A stretch of DNA of 64,000 nt, taken from assembly GCF_022965805.1 (NCBI RefSeq), contig NC_133117.1:10874183-10938182 (forward strand). Direction: 5' to 3'. Of the stretch, positions 1 through 10,499 are shown in pieces. Made by a program: the position numbers and the translations under genes. Every line of letters starts with the position of its first letter. The stretch's first letter is position 1. The DNA comes from Primulina eburnea (taxonomy: Eukaryota > Streptophyta > Magnoliopsida > Lamiales > Gesneriaceae). The notes beneath the pieces are model-generated. The model worked only from the letters and a program-made list of their open reading frames with translations. It was not told where the DNA came from and searched no databases.

Positions 1-190
1 TGTTTTACCCAAAGAACTTAAATACAATATTTTTTTATGTTAACTGATGATATCCAGGTGAAATGGGTACGATGTAAATGGGCAATCCACCGGATCTGAA
101 GTGATTTAGTGTTTAGGAGATTCGAGCAAGGATAATGGCTTCAACAAAACCAGCAAACAAGAAAAGAACTCGTGAATGGGCGCCAGAGGA
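1..190. other. Unassigned sequence at window start
   Basis: I see no gene or diagnostic repeat end in this stretch. It is AT-rich and leads into the 86-bp tandem duplication and the upstream part of the decayed gypsy-type element. Confidence 0.4.
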
Positions 191-362
191 GTGTCCGGCA
201 TGGCCACTCCGATGTAAGTCAGCAAGTTGAAGAATGAAGAACACAAGCAATATATATATGAGAATATATGTGTATAGTGTCCGGCATGGCCACTCCGATG
301 TAAGTCAGCAAGTTGAAGAATGAAGAACACAAGCAATATATATATGCGAATATATGTGTATG
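191..362. repeat. 86-bp tandem duplication
   Basis: Two adjacent 86-bp units (191-276 and 277-362), each starting GTGTCCGGCATGGCC and ending in a TATATATG-rich tail. They are nearly identical: the visible differences are near the end (gagaatat versus gcgaatat, and the last bases). The low divergence points to a recent local duplication. Confidence 0.85.
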
Positions 363-481
363 CTTGAGAGTTTAAAGATTCGGAATCAGTAAATGAGAAA
401 TATACCTGCTATTTATAGGAGAAAATGTAGTAGGTACCTTGTTTTCAGTGGTTACCTGCTAAGTATGGCAAGTCGGCTGCC

Positions 482-752
482 CATACTTTCTGATGAATTA
501 TATAACAAGCCAAAGACATGTTGTTCTGACAGATAATATTGCCCATATCCATACACTTCTCGAGGTAGCCCGGGTAGAAGTTATAGGGAACTTTGCATGA
601 GAGCTCGGGTTGTTGATTGCCCGGGAAGAGAATGTCCCGGGCATCTCCATGCCCGGCTGCTGAGGAAAGTACTATGCATATTGACTATGGTTCGGGCTAT
701 CCAATTAATGTATCGGGTCATTCATGACCCGGGCTCTTATGGGGGTATCACA
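482..752. repeat. 280-bp dispersed repeat, copy 1 (probable LTR part of the gypsy-type element)
   Basis: This segment matches 16402-16684 in the same orientation, from CATACTTTCTGATGA to the GGTATCAC/GATATCAC end. It contains several CCCGGG-type blocks. It lies upstream of the decayed gypsy-type gene while its partner lies downstream, so the two are probably pieces of that element's terminal repeats. No PBS or PPT was found beside either copy, so the LTR assignment is inference. Confidence 0.55.
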
Positions 753-1362
753 ATACATCCTTTAAATAGTCGGGCTAAAGTCTTACTCGCTGTCCCGATC
801 AGTCATGCTTGGCCAATAAGAAGATAATCAATTTCAGATTATAAAAGCATCGGGGGCTTCAAATATCCCATAGAGAGGATGAGATGCTGGGGCCTCATGT
901 CTCCGGACTATGAATAAGATGTCGGGGCCTTATGTCTCCCAGACTTTAAATATTTTCGTCACTTAGTATTCTCGGGTAACAGGACTGATGTCATGATTAC
1001 GTATGCCCTAGCATTTAAACCGTCGAAAAACATTCCGTATTCCGAGAATCCGATAAGTCTGTCACGTCTCGATATCTGTGCATGTCCATTCATATACCTG
1101 CACAACTTCCAAGATCAATCTCGACCGTCCGATTCTTTCATATCAAAGTTGGAGATTAACTCCCTTCCCCTATATATTTTAGTTCACCAGATTTTCTTAA
1201 ATCACTCAAAAATTCAAAATATCTCCCAAGCTATTGCAAAAATTTTTCTCAACTCTCCAACATGCAAAGTACTCCCACCAGCGATGTTCCACCACTGCAG
1301 CTTTTCACTCGCACAGCCACCCACTATCTTCCTCAAAAATTTGTAAGTCTTCTTCTTCCAAA
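753..1362 (+). other. Leader of the decayed gypsy-type element; no gene seen
   Basis: There is no convincing coding sequence. CCCGGG-like and TCGGGGGCTT-like blocks continue to about 1000, followed by a C/T- and A-rich stretch before the first plausible start codon at 1363. It is probably the 5' untranslated region of the element that encodes the pseudogene at 1363-2783. Confidence 0.4.
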
Positions 1363-2783
1363 ATGTCTAATTCTACCACATCCACCTCAGGAGCCAATGT
1401 GCGAGGCTCATCTGGTTATGAGTTCACCGCGCTGCGCTCTAATTTATCTCCTTCCCCTCCCCCTCCCCCTCGCCGTCTTCCTACCCACATTTCTAAAAAA
1501 CCAACAGACCATCAAACCAAACCATCCTCTTCAAAACCCTCTCCCACGGGCCCCTCTGAAACTCTGAAAACGAGCAAGGGTAAAGGCAAGGCCCAGGTGT
1601 CTGATCCTCCTGCTACCAAAGACCCTGGGGGTTCCTTGGTTATCCTCAATGAGTATCAACTTACGCTCGGGGGCGGGCGAGGAACTCCGAGCCCTGGGCT
1701 CAATTCCCTCCACCTTTTCCATTTTGTTTCCCGGTCCTTCTGATAGGGCCGACCAGCCTCCCTTTGGCTTTACCATCTTCTTCTGGGACCAAGTTAGAAA
1801 TGGTCTCCGGTTTCCTATCCCCCTCTTCTATATCGAGGTCGCCAAGTTTTTTGGTGTGCCTATCAATCAACTTCACCCTAATTCATTCTGCATTATGGCT
1901 TCGGCTTATGTTCTTTTTAAGATGCACTATCTTGTCATTAACCCCCTCGTCCTTCATTATTTTTTTGTTTCCTGACTGGGAGACAATGCCTTCTCCCTGT
2001 CTGCTAGATTGAATTACCGGTTCCTTGATGACATCTCTTCTTCCCAAAAGGTATGGAAAGGACGATATTTTTATATTCAACTCCCAGCCCCTCTCTCTTG
2101 TCTGACAGGTTTCCTTCCTTCCCTTCCTATTCAACCTTCCCTCCCAAAATCTTACAAATTTGAGGATTTTTACACCCGAAGCCAAGACTTGGTGGAGGGT
2201 CAAAAATACTCCTCCTCCACCCTCATCTCAAAGGAAAACTTAATTGCCTATGGGTTGAGTGTCCGGGCTGAAGACCCAACAGACCGAGTAATTGATGAGG
2301 TGGCTGTCTCGGGCGCTCAACCCGGTAATTCATTTTCTCCATGTCTATTAATTTATCACTTTAACTCCTATTTGCAATTTGTACTGACCTCTCTTTCTCC
2401 TTTCTGTGCAGATAATTCAAACATGACAGAGGCCTTCGCCAAAAATGGGTGGCAGAAAAGGAGGCCAAGGAGAAGAAGCTGGCAGCCCTGAAGGAGACTG
2501 CTGGAAAGAAAAGGCAGGCTGAGGAGGAGGCACCCCGGGCAAGGGAAACATCCCGGGCAAATACTGAACAAGTGAATGAGGTGCCCCGAGAGAAATCCCC
2601 AGACTCTGAAGACCACGTCCCTCTCACCCTGAGGAAGTAAAGGATGTCACAAGCCCCGAACTAATTTTTGTTGAGGGTGACCAGGAAGGAGGTCAAGGTT
2701 CCTCCTGGGCAAGCCAATCAACAACTCCTCCCCACCAACAACTTACACAAGAGCCCTCCCAAGGGCCTCTCAACTATGAACAG
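1363..2783 (+). pseudogene. Putative gypsy-type transposon protein, N-terminal part (decayed)
   Basis: A Ser/Pro-rich N-terminus begins at ATG 1363. After a frame break near 1640-1690 comes a segment with PPFGFTIFFWDQVRNGLRFP and later QLHPNSF, resembling the plant 'putative gypsy type transposon' domain (Pfam Transposase_28). A KVWKGRYFYIQLP stretch follows near 2053-2090, also typical of the family. A probable GT-AG intron lies at 2325-2411 (polypyrimidine tract, TGTGCAG acceptor). A further frame break near 2440 leads into a Lys/Glu/Ala-rich charged helix. The frame running to 2783 ends NYEQ and resumes at 12739 once element A and one AACAG copy are removed. At least two frame breaks make it non-functional. 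The biochemical role of the family is unknown. Confidence 0.65.
2325..2411 (+). other. Probable intron in the gypsy-type pseudogene
   Basis: CCCG|GTAATT donor and TTTCTGTGCAG| acceptor with a T/C-rich tract before it; 87 bp. Removing it leaves the reading frame open for about 25 codons on either side. Confidence 0.5.
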
Positions 2784-3394
2784 TGTAACGTACCGTACTT
2801 TTACTACTTGAAATTTTGCGAAAAAATTAAAAAATTTTAATCAAATAAAACATCCGTACGGTCGTCACCCAACATACATAAAATATCTTTAAAATAATCC
2901 ATCACCAAATAAAAGTTTGCTAAAAGAACGCTGTCTCAAAACGTCTCACATTCAAATCAAAACATCAGAGTATTTTAAAAATTTGCATAAACATAAACTT
3001 GCGATCCTCGGGTTTAGCTTGCCGCTCAGCCCAAGCCTGCCCCTTGGTCGCCACCTCCTGTCTTCTGCTCATCGTACTCACCTGCATCGATCAAGTCTAG
3101 TGAGTCTAAAGACTCAACAAGTATAAACTGGAATAACGAGTACTACATAATAAAAATCACATGCACTTTAAAATAGGACATACATAATTTGAAGCTTGCA
3201 CATACGTACATACAAAACTAGACGTGCCATCAACATAAACTTTCATAAACATACTGCATACGTAAACATACATACTTCATCATTTTGCGAAGAGGCATGT
3301 TTCAAAGCAAGTGACCCATACATAATAAACGCCTGATCAGACACACCACAGTACTGGGCTGACAGGGACGTATCCACTGCCACATACATAAGAT

Positions 3395-3520
3395 CCCCGT
3401 TCATAATTTAACGGGCTGGTTGGTCCCCGTTCATAATTTAACGCTTTCCAACCATGATCTAACCCGTTCATAATTTAACGGGCGGATTGGTCCCCGTTCA
3501 TAATTTAACGCTTTCCAATC
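3395..3520. repeat. Four-copy CCCGTTCATAATTTAACG repeat
   Basis: Four copies of an 18-base core CCCGTTCATAATTTAACG sit in two GGTTGG/GATTGG-spaced pairs, each pair ending in CTTTCCAA. The same block is in the other LTR at about 11112-11227 with two point changes. CCCGTT at one end and AACG(GG) at the other make each unit an imperfect inverted repeat. Confidence 0.85.
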
Positions 3521-3814
3521 CTAACATAATTTGGTCACAAGACATTTAGCATACCTCAAAAACTTGACATATTTTCTTTGCACGTCAACATACTTACTTG
3601 GCGTTGAGGGATTCGTTGGACTTCGATCGGGGCCGTTGCTGCACCAACTAACATGAATTTGCATAGTACATAAACGTAGGAATCATACTTACCCTCAAGT
3701 CCAAATCACTACTTAGGAAGTTCTAACATTTCCCATGACACGACCTAGAAAATCCTTGCACTAGACCATGACATCAAACCCCGAAAATAACTTACAAATC
3801 TTTCCCAAACAGTG

Positions 3815-4165
3815 AGTACACGGATCCCGACCCCGGGTCCGTGTACAGGTCCGTCTACCTACTGCAAAGGAAATGCCCGGAAGAAAGAAGGAACACGGAC
3901 CCCGTGCCTACCTCCGTGTGAGGGTCCGTGTCAGTACTGCATGGTATGTGTGTCGACAAGAAAGAGGCACGGACCCCGTCTATAGGTCCGGGTGAGGGTC
4001 CGTGTACATACTGTGAAAGGGATACTCGGGAAGGGAAAGGGGCACGGACCCCGTGTAAGGGTCCGGGACCAGGTCCGTGTACCTACTGTATAGACGCACC
4101 AAGGGAAAAGCAAAGACACGGACCCCGTGTCAGGGTCCGTCCCTGGGTCCGTATAGCTACTGAAC
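3815..4165. repeat. Five-unit GGTCCGTG/CACGGACC minisatellite in the LTR
   Basis: Five units with a period of about 73-76 bp start near 3819, 3892, 3967, 4041 and 4117. Each has CACGGACCCCG, then GGGTCCGTG, then a TACTG-type end. Within each unit CACGGACC and GGTCCGTG are inverted repeats, so single strands could fold into GC-rich hairpins. In the other LTR unit 4 has lost about 15-20 bases. Confidence 0.85.
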
Positions 4166-5573
4166 GTTGAAACCTGCGTGAAAATCTGTCAACTAAAATT
4201 CTTCTCCCTAATCAACTTCAATGGCTACAAGACTACTCCTCAAGACATTCATAGAACACCATAACAATATGCCAAACCTGAGTGAACATTAAAAATCAAC
4301 CCCAAGCGTAACAATTCACAACCAACGACACAAAAACGGATTTGATATCAATTTCTCTTCCTACGACGCTTAATTCAACGTGGTGCCTAACGACATGAAA
4401 CAAAGCCTCAAAAATACTCCAAACATCTTTACCAATATACCTATTAGCAGCAACAAACATCCGTCGACCCTCAACGAAGCCTGCATCATAAAACTTCAAG
4501 AAACGCATCAATAACATAATTTTCTGAAAATTACAGTTTGAGCAGTCTCACGAAAATATCATAACTCACTCAATTTTCGTCCAAAAATTTCGAATCATAT
4601 ATCAAATCGAAGGTATCGAAAAGTTCTACGTTTTTGCCGTTGAAAGTTTTCTCAAAATATGAACAGAAAAATCGCAGTATTTGAAAAGACAGCAAAAACG
4701 AGTTTTAGATCTAAAATTTTACCCTCGAAATTGATCCGATCTATAATCCGCTCAAACTACTAACATGATACATAACTTTTACGCATAAAAATCAACGCAA
4801 CGCATAATATGACTTGATCGACACAGCAAGAACAGAATATACGTGCCTTTATGATGATAACGTTACCGAAAGACGACACCGAAGCGGAGATAGAGAGAGG
4901 CTTGATCCGGGACGAATGTGGCACCGTTTCTCTTGAATAAAATGCAACGAAATTGCTGGAAATGATGGGGGAAGGGGGCGGCTGCCTATGCTCTCAAGAA
5001 CCCTAACTTCTCTCTCAAAAATAATAATAAAACTTGAATGCTAGAGTGTGTGTGTGTTTAGGCGTGTTACAGGTGTGTGTAAAAGTGGGTTTCTGTGTGT
5101 GCGTGTGTATTAAATAAATTAGGTGACTAACTTTTGTTTAATTAAAATAATAGTCTACTAATCAAAACATTAACTCACACTTAACTTTTAAATAAAACTC
5201 TTTAATTAAAATATAACACACCAACCTAGACTTTGAAAGTTTAAAGGTCTTAAAATTACTAATTAAATATTTAGGCTCAACAATGCTAAAACTCACTAAA
5301 TTATTTAAAATACCCCCACTCTCAACTTAAAATAAAATACCTTCTTTTAAATTGCCAAAAATCGTCCCCGGGTCTTTTCCTCAATCCCGCCTCGAATAAT
5401 CGCCTGAAACATAAAACTCGAAAGACATTTTAACGTGCATTACATAAACGTAATTAAATTAAAAATAATGCATTCAAATAATTATGCATGACTAAACTCT
5501 TTTAACATAAATTAAATGCTTTAATAATTTAAATAGATGCATGGGTTATACGTGTACGAAATTGGGCTCTACA

Positions 5574-5590
5574 GTTCCTCCCCCACTTAT
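5574..5590 (-). promoter_or_regulatory. Polypurine tract of element A
   Basis: On the minus strand this reads AAGTGGGGGAGGAAC directly against the start of the 3' LTR (TGTAGAGCCC). That is the expected place and composition of the plus-strand primer. Confidence 0.85.
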
Positions 5591-5609
5591 ATAAATTTCG
5601 TCCTCGAAA

Positions 5610-6185
5610 TTAAGTCTTACCGAACAACTCCGGGTAGCGAAGTCTCATATCTGTCTCTGACTCCCAAGTGGCCTCTTCCACTGATTGGTTTAACCACCGA
5701 ACTTTGACTAGCTTAGTCACTTTGTTCCGAAGTCTGCGCTCCTGCCTGTCTAGGATTTGGACTGGTTTCTCCTCATAAGACAGGTCTGGAGTCAACTGTA
5801 ACGGCTCATAACTCAGAACATGAGAAGGATTAGCCAAATATTTTCTCAACATCGAGACATGGAACACATTGTGCACCCCGGCCAGATTCGGTGGAAGGGC
5901 TACACGATAAGCTAGTGTCCCAACTCTGTCCAAAACCTCGAACGGTCCAATAAACCTCGGACTCAACTTGCCTCTTTTTCCAAATCTCATCACACCCTTC
6001 ATGGGTGCTATCTTGACGAAAACGTGATCACCCACTGAAAATTCGAGATCTCTCCTCCTCTTATCAGCATAACTCTTCTGACGGCTTTGGGCAGTCTTCA
6101 TTCTCTCACGAATCTTGACCACCACGTCTGCAGTCTGCTGAACTATTTCTGGCCCAAGATCTGTCCTCTCACCAATCCATCCCAA
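5610..6185 (-). pseudogene. Element A integrase C-terminus and chromodomain-like tail (frame 3 of pol)
   Basis: The frame carries the end of the integrase (KIRERMKTAQSRQKSYADKR, GDHVFVKIAPMKG), the GPFEVLDRVG segment of the GPY/F module, HNVFHVSMLRKY and a chromodomain-like tail (YEEKPVQILDRQERRLRNK, VKVRW, EEATWE). Chromodomains of this group are thought to steer integration towards particular chromatin. It is out of frame with the preceding integrase segment: the break is near 6170-6180 (about WDG/IGER). The stop after PELFGKT lies 36 bp from the PPT, so the C-terminus looks native. Confidence 0.88.
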
Positions 6186-7006
6186 TCAACTGGTGATCTG
6201 CACTTTCTCCCATACAGTGCCTCATAGGGGGCCATACCTATAGATGCTTGGAAGCTGTTGTTGTATGTGAACTCCACTAGAGGTAGTCTAGACTCCCAAG
6301 CTCCTTGAAAATCAATCATGCACGCCCTTAGCAAATCCTCTAAAATCTGAATCACTCGCTCAGACTGGCCATCTGTCTGCGGGTGAAAAGCTGTACTAAA
6401 AAGCAACTTCGTCCCCATAGCTGCATGTAAGCTCTTCCAGAAGGACGATGTAAACCTCGGGTCCCTGTCGGACACAATAGAGACTGGGAAACCATGCAAC
6501 CGGACGATCTCCTGGATATAAAGATTCGCATACTGCGTCATGGAGAAAGTCGTCTTCACTGGCAGAAAATGCGCTGACTTAGTGAGTCGGTCCACTATAA
6601 CCCAAATGGAGTTCGATCCTCTGACTGATCTCGGTAATCCAACCACAAAATCCATAGTAATGTTCTCCCACTTCCACTCGGGAATGGGTAGTGGCTTAAC
6701 CAATCCTGCTGGCCTCTGATGCTCAGCTTTTACTTGCTGGCAAGTGAGACATTCTGATACAAATCTACGGATGTCTCGCTTCATCCCTGGCCACCAATAC
6801 AATAACTGTAGGTCTTTGTACATCTTGGTGCCTCCTGGGTGAATGGAATACGGAGATGCGTGTGCCTCTGTCAAAATATCCGGTCTGATCGAACCAACAC
6901 TAGGCACCCACATCCTACCTCTGTATCTCACAATGCCGTCTGAAACTGTGTACAGCACACCACCCTTGGCTTCGTCTTTCAGTCTCCATTTTCTGTAACT
7001 GCTCAT
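6143..7006 (-). pseudogene. Element A integrase core (frame 2 of pol)
   Basis: The frame has the His/Cys zinc-binding region (IHPGGTKMYKDL, FVSECLTCQQ) followed by the DDE catalytic core. TMDFVVGLP carries the first Asp, VSDRDPRF the second and DGQSERVIQ the catalytic Glu region. Integrase joins the LTR ends of the cDNA to chromosomal DNA in the nucleus. The frame starts where RT-RNase H breaks off at an A-rich run near 6983 and ends at a second break near 6175. The catalytic residues look intact. Confidence 0.9.
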
Positions 7007-8657
7007 CTGAAGACTGACCTGCTCGGATTTGGTCTAGCAAATCAGATTTGACTGTCAGATTAGACAGCCTAGGAGCCTTGCCATCACGATAAATCTCTAG
7101 ACCAAACTTCTGAATCTCCGACTGTAGTGGTCTCTGAGCTGTCAACTGAGCAACAACTGCCACTTTTCTGCTCAAAGCGTCTGCGACAACATTAGCCTTT
7201 CCCGGATGGTAGCTAATTTCGCAGTCGTAATCTTTCACAAGTTCTAACCACCGTCTTTGTCTTATATTCAGCTCTTTCTGCGTGAAGAAGTATTTGAGAC
7301 TCTTGTGGTCGGTGAAGATCTGACATTTCTCGCCGTATAAGTAATGTCTCCAAATCTTCAATGCAAAGACAACGGCGGCTAATTCAAGGTCGTGCGTCGG
7401 GTAGTTCTTCTCGTGCACCTTTAACTGTCTGGAAGCATAAGCTATGACCCGACCTTGCTGCATCAACACTGCGCCTAATCCGAGCTTAGATGCATCGGTA
7501 TAAAGCACAAACTCACCTTGCCCTGTCGGCATGGCTAGCACTGGCGCCGAAATAAGAGCTTGCTTCAGAGTATCAAAGCTCTTCTGACATTCATCACTCC
7601 ACACGAATTTAGCATTCTTCTTGGTGAGTGAAGTGAGTGGCACCGCTGTGGATGAAAATCCCTTAATAAACTTACGGTAGTAGCCTGCTAAACCCAAAAA
7701 GCTACGGATTTCAGATGCATTCTTCGGCTCAACCCATTCCTTGACAGCCGTTACTTTCGCTGGATCCACCTCGATTCCACTGCTAAATACTATATGCCCC
7801 AAAAATGCCACCTTTTCTAACCAAAATTCACACTTACTGAATTTCGCAAATAACTTGCGACTCTGCAATGTCTGTAATACTGTCCTCATGTGCTGGTTGT
7901 GCTCCTCATGGCTCTTCGAGTATATTAGAATGTCGTCAATGAATACTATGACGAATTGATCGAGGAACGGCTGAAATACTCGGTTCATGAGATCCATGAA
8001 AATCGCTGGAGCATTTGTCAATCCAAATGGCATCATCAAGAACTCGTAATGCCCATATCTGGTCCTGAAAGCTGTCTTGTGGACATCTGCATCCTTCACT
8101 TTCAGCTGATGGTACCCTGATCGAAGATCTATCTTAGAGAACACGGTAGCTCCCTGCAACTGATCGAACAAGTCTACGATTCTAGGCAAAGGGTATTTGT
8201 TCTTGATCGTTACCTTGTTCAGCTCACGGTAATCGATGCACAGCCTCATGCTCCCATCCTTCTTCTTTACAAAGAGCACTGGTGCGCCCCACGGTGAGAA
8301 ACTAGGGCGGATGAATCCTTTGTCGAGGAGCTCCTGAATCTGCTGTTTGAGCTCTAACATCTCAGCTGGAGCTAATCTGTATGGCGCCTTGGAGATTGGC
8401 GTTGTGCCCGGCACGAGCTCGATTGCAAACTCCACCTCTCTCTCTGGTGGAAGGCCGGTGACGTCATCAGGAAAGACGTCTGGAAATTCTTTGACTACTG
8501 GCACCTCTGATAAGGATGGAGTGGGCACGTCAGGCGCTGAAATAATACTAGCCAGGAAGGCCTGACATCCCTTGGAGATCAACCTCTTCGCCTGCATGCA
8601 CGAAATCATGCGAGGAAAGCTTCTCCATCTGGCTGGCTCAAAAAGAAATTGCTCCAT
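6960..8657 (-). pseudogene. Element A reverse transcriptase-RNase H (frame 1 of pol)
   Basis: An open frame of about 570 codons from 8657. RT spans residues about 85-285 with [22 protein letters not shown] and the catalytic FIDD at 239-242. RNase H follows with [12 protein letters not shown] (about 386), the ELAAV Glu (about 425), TDHKSL (about 450) and [15 protein letters not shown] (about 484-498). Together they copy element RNA into DNA in cytoplasmic particles. The frame is lost near 6983 by an extra A in AAAA; the tail down to 6915 is out-of-frame read-through. A one-base loss near 8658-8662 separates it from the protease upstream. No catalytic residue appears changed. Confidence 0.92.
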
Positions 8658-8988
8658 GCCGGCGGTCTAACCAAAACTGACCTCTTCTGAAAATCTATCA
8701 GAACTCTATTCTTAGTCAGCCAGTCCATGCCCAAGATAATGTCGAATTCTGGCATCGGCAATAGGATTAAATCTGCATATACCAGGTGGCCATGCAGTTC
8801 TAGATCGATATCTCTGATCACACTGGTAGCCAACAGCTCTTCCCCTGACGGGACTGTCATTGAAAAGTTCACGTCTAGGCCTATGGACTTGAGGTCCAAA
8901 TGATTAGCAAACGTCTCCGATATGAAAGAGTGAGTGGCTCCTGAGTCTATCAGTGCAGTTGTGGATAGTCTCTTAATAAAAATGTTTC
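8606..8988 (-). pseudogene. Element A aspartic protease (exon 2 start)
   Basis: The reading begins at the splice acceptor (exon starts at 8988) with GNIFIKR, then ALIDSGATHSF, where DSGA is the protease active-site motif, and later DIILGMDWL. It matches retropepsins of the Ty3/gypsy Gag-asp protease/RVP_2 type that cut Gag-Pol during particle maturation. The frame ends at 8606, just past the PR-RT junction, because one base is missing near 8658-8662 in a CCGCCGG stretch. Protein sense resumes in another frame at [11 protein letters not shown]. Confidence 0.88.
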
Positions 8989-9161
8989 CTGAGATGCGTT
9001 AGCACAATACCAACTTATATCCCCAACATGCAAACAGTAACTTAAAGCACAACAGAACTCAATATCCCAAGTCATACAAACTAACACTAGTACACTAATA
9101 ATCCCAAATGAAAATTCCACATGCAAAGCAAAAATAATACTGCTTAGGTATGAAATTTTAC
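8989..9161 (-). other. Probable intron between gag and protease, element A
   Basis: Element-sense donor ACTG|GTAAAATTT and acceptor GTGCTAACGCATCTCAG|G, 173 bp, T-rich, with a CTAAC branch-like site 13 bases before the acceptor. Splicing joins LLTG directly to NIFIK in frame (phase 1, within the Gly codon). Unspliced RNA would run into a stop at 8950. Element C has a probable intron at the same codon. Confidence 0.75.
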
Positions 9162-10263
9162 CAGTCAGTAAGGTGGTGTCTGGATCCGCCTCCTGTGCGT
9201 GCATGGCGAATACCCTGCCCTGGGTTGGCTGCTTCCATTGCGGGCACTCTTTCAGCATGTGGTCGCTAGCTCCACACTTGAAGCACTTGCCCGATCCATA
9301 TAAGCACTGCCTCGGGTGCTGACGGTTGCACTTAGGGCACACCGGAAAGTTAACGGGTTTCTGAGGCGCCCCTTGCTGCTGCACTGGACCCTTGCCCCTT
9401 GGTGGTCCATGAAAAGGCTTCTTAGATGGCGGCCCCTGAAACGGCCTCTTAAACTGGGGCCTCTGATTCTGCTGCTGGTGGTGCTGCGGCGGTGTCTGGT
9501 AGGGCCTCTTGCCCTGTCTATCCGCCTCTATATCTCGCTGGTCCTGTTCTGCCGCCAAAGCTCTGGACACGGCGACTGCATACGTAGTAGGACCAGCTAC
9601 TCTCACATCCCGGCGCAAGATCGGCCGCAAACCGTCCATAAAATGCCTCAGCTTTGCCTGGGCATCATTCGAAATGAGGGGTACGAAGTAACACCCCCTC
9701 TCAAACTTCCTGACGAAGTCTGCCACGCTGCTATCCCCTTGCCTCAGTGTCATAAACTCCCTGGTCAGGCGGGAGCGTACTTCCTCAGTGAAGTACTTTG
9801 AGTAGAAAACTTCTTTGAATCCATTCCAAGGCAGCACTTGCAGATTGACTGCCACTGACGCGCTCTCCCACCATAGTCTAGCGTCCCCTGTCAGCAAGAA
9901 TATAGCACATCTGACCCTGTCAGCGTCCGTCAGCTTCATGAAGTCAAATATCACCTCGATGGACTTGATCCATCCCTCAGCCACCATCGGGTCAGTAGTA
10001 CCCGAAAACTCCTTCGGGCTCATCCTCCGGAACCTCTCATATACTGCCTCCGGTCTAGGCCTCTCCTCGGGGCCTGCAACAGTCTGGTTCCTCGCAAATT
10101 GTGCGAAGAATTGTGTCATGCCAGCAAGCATCTGTGCCTGCATATCTGGTGGTGGGGGTGGTGGAGGATTGGCCCTCTCCTCATCTCGATGTTCCATGTC
10201 CTCTACTCGGTGCTCTCTGTTCTCATCCCTTGTTTCACGGTCGATCACACGTCTAGGAGGCAT
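9162..10263 (-). CDS. Element A Gag polyprotein (exon 1)
   Basis: The start chosen is MPPRR at 10263, the usual Gag start of this group; an upstream Met at 10305 has no family support. The N-terminus is charged and followed by a Pro run. The Retrotrans_gag core includes KEFSGTTDP, EGWIKSIEVIFDF, DARLWWES, FMTLRQGDSSVADFVRKFERGC and LRHFMDGLRP. A Gln/Pro/Lys-rich linker leads to the CCHC zinc knuckle CFKCGASDHMLKEC. Gag forms the virus-like particle and packages RNA. The exon is intact for about 367 codons and ends TTLLTG at the splice donor. Without splicing it would gain about 70 unrelated residues. Confidence 0.9.
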
Positions 10264-10485
10264 ACTGTTCCAATAAATTGCCCAACACGTAAACCCAACA
10301 TGCAAGATTATAATACCAATATCAAAAGATGCACATAATTTTGAACTTAAAACATATACATGCTGAAATCATGACTTAATGCATAGTACATAGCATAACT
10401 CAAAACTTTAAAACTTACAGACTTGAGGTGTGACTTCGAGAGCTTCTTGCGACTGGCAGTAGGCGTAACCCTTTACAAGAACACC

Positions 10486-10497
10486 GCTCTGATACCA
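10486..10497 (-). promoter_or_regulatory. Primer-binding site of element A (tRNA-iMet)
   Basis: Minus strand TGGTATCAGAGC, matching the 3' end of plant initiator Met tRNA, two bases inside the 5' LTR end. It fixes the element's orientation and the inner LTR boundary. Confidence 0.92.
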
Positions 10498-10499
10498 AC

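Larger units (their letters stand above)
2784..5573 (-). repeat. 3' LTR of element A (full length, 2790 bp)
   Basis: Plus-strand ends are TGTAACGTACC...GGGCTCTACA, the TG...CA form expected of an LTR. AACAG lies outside and the PPT complement (GTTCCTCCCCC) inside. It carries two tandem-repeat blocks (3395-3520 and 3815-4165) and the shared palindrome TGAGTCTAAAGACTCA at 3101. A GTGTGTGT-rich tract near 5045-5105 and the outer U3 end are present here but missing from the other LTR. Confidence 0.93.

Noticed and set aside
597..827. Plus-strand frame in the CCCGGG-rich repeat
   Set aside because: No domain and no matching frame in the second copy of the repeat.
3395..3520. Spaced direct repeats considered as a CRISPR-like array
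   Set aside because: Spacers are short and themselves repeated, there are no cas genes, and the sequence is inside a plant LTR.
3928..4170. Open frame through the GGTCCGTG minisatellite
   Set aside because: It exists only because the repeat period leaves a frame open; the sister LTR copy (11638-11871) is shorter, and no family resemblance is seen.
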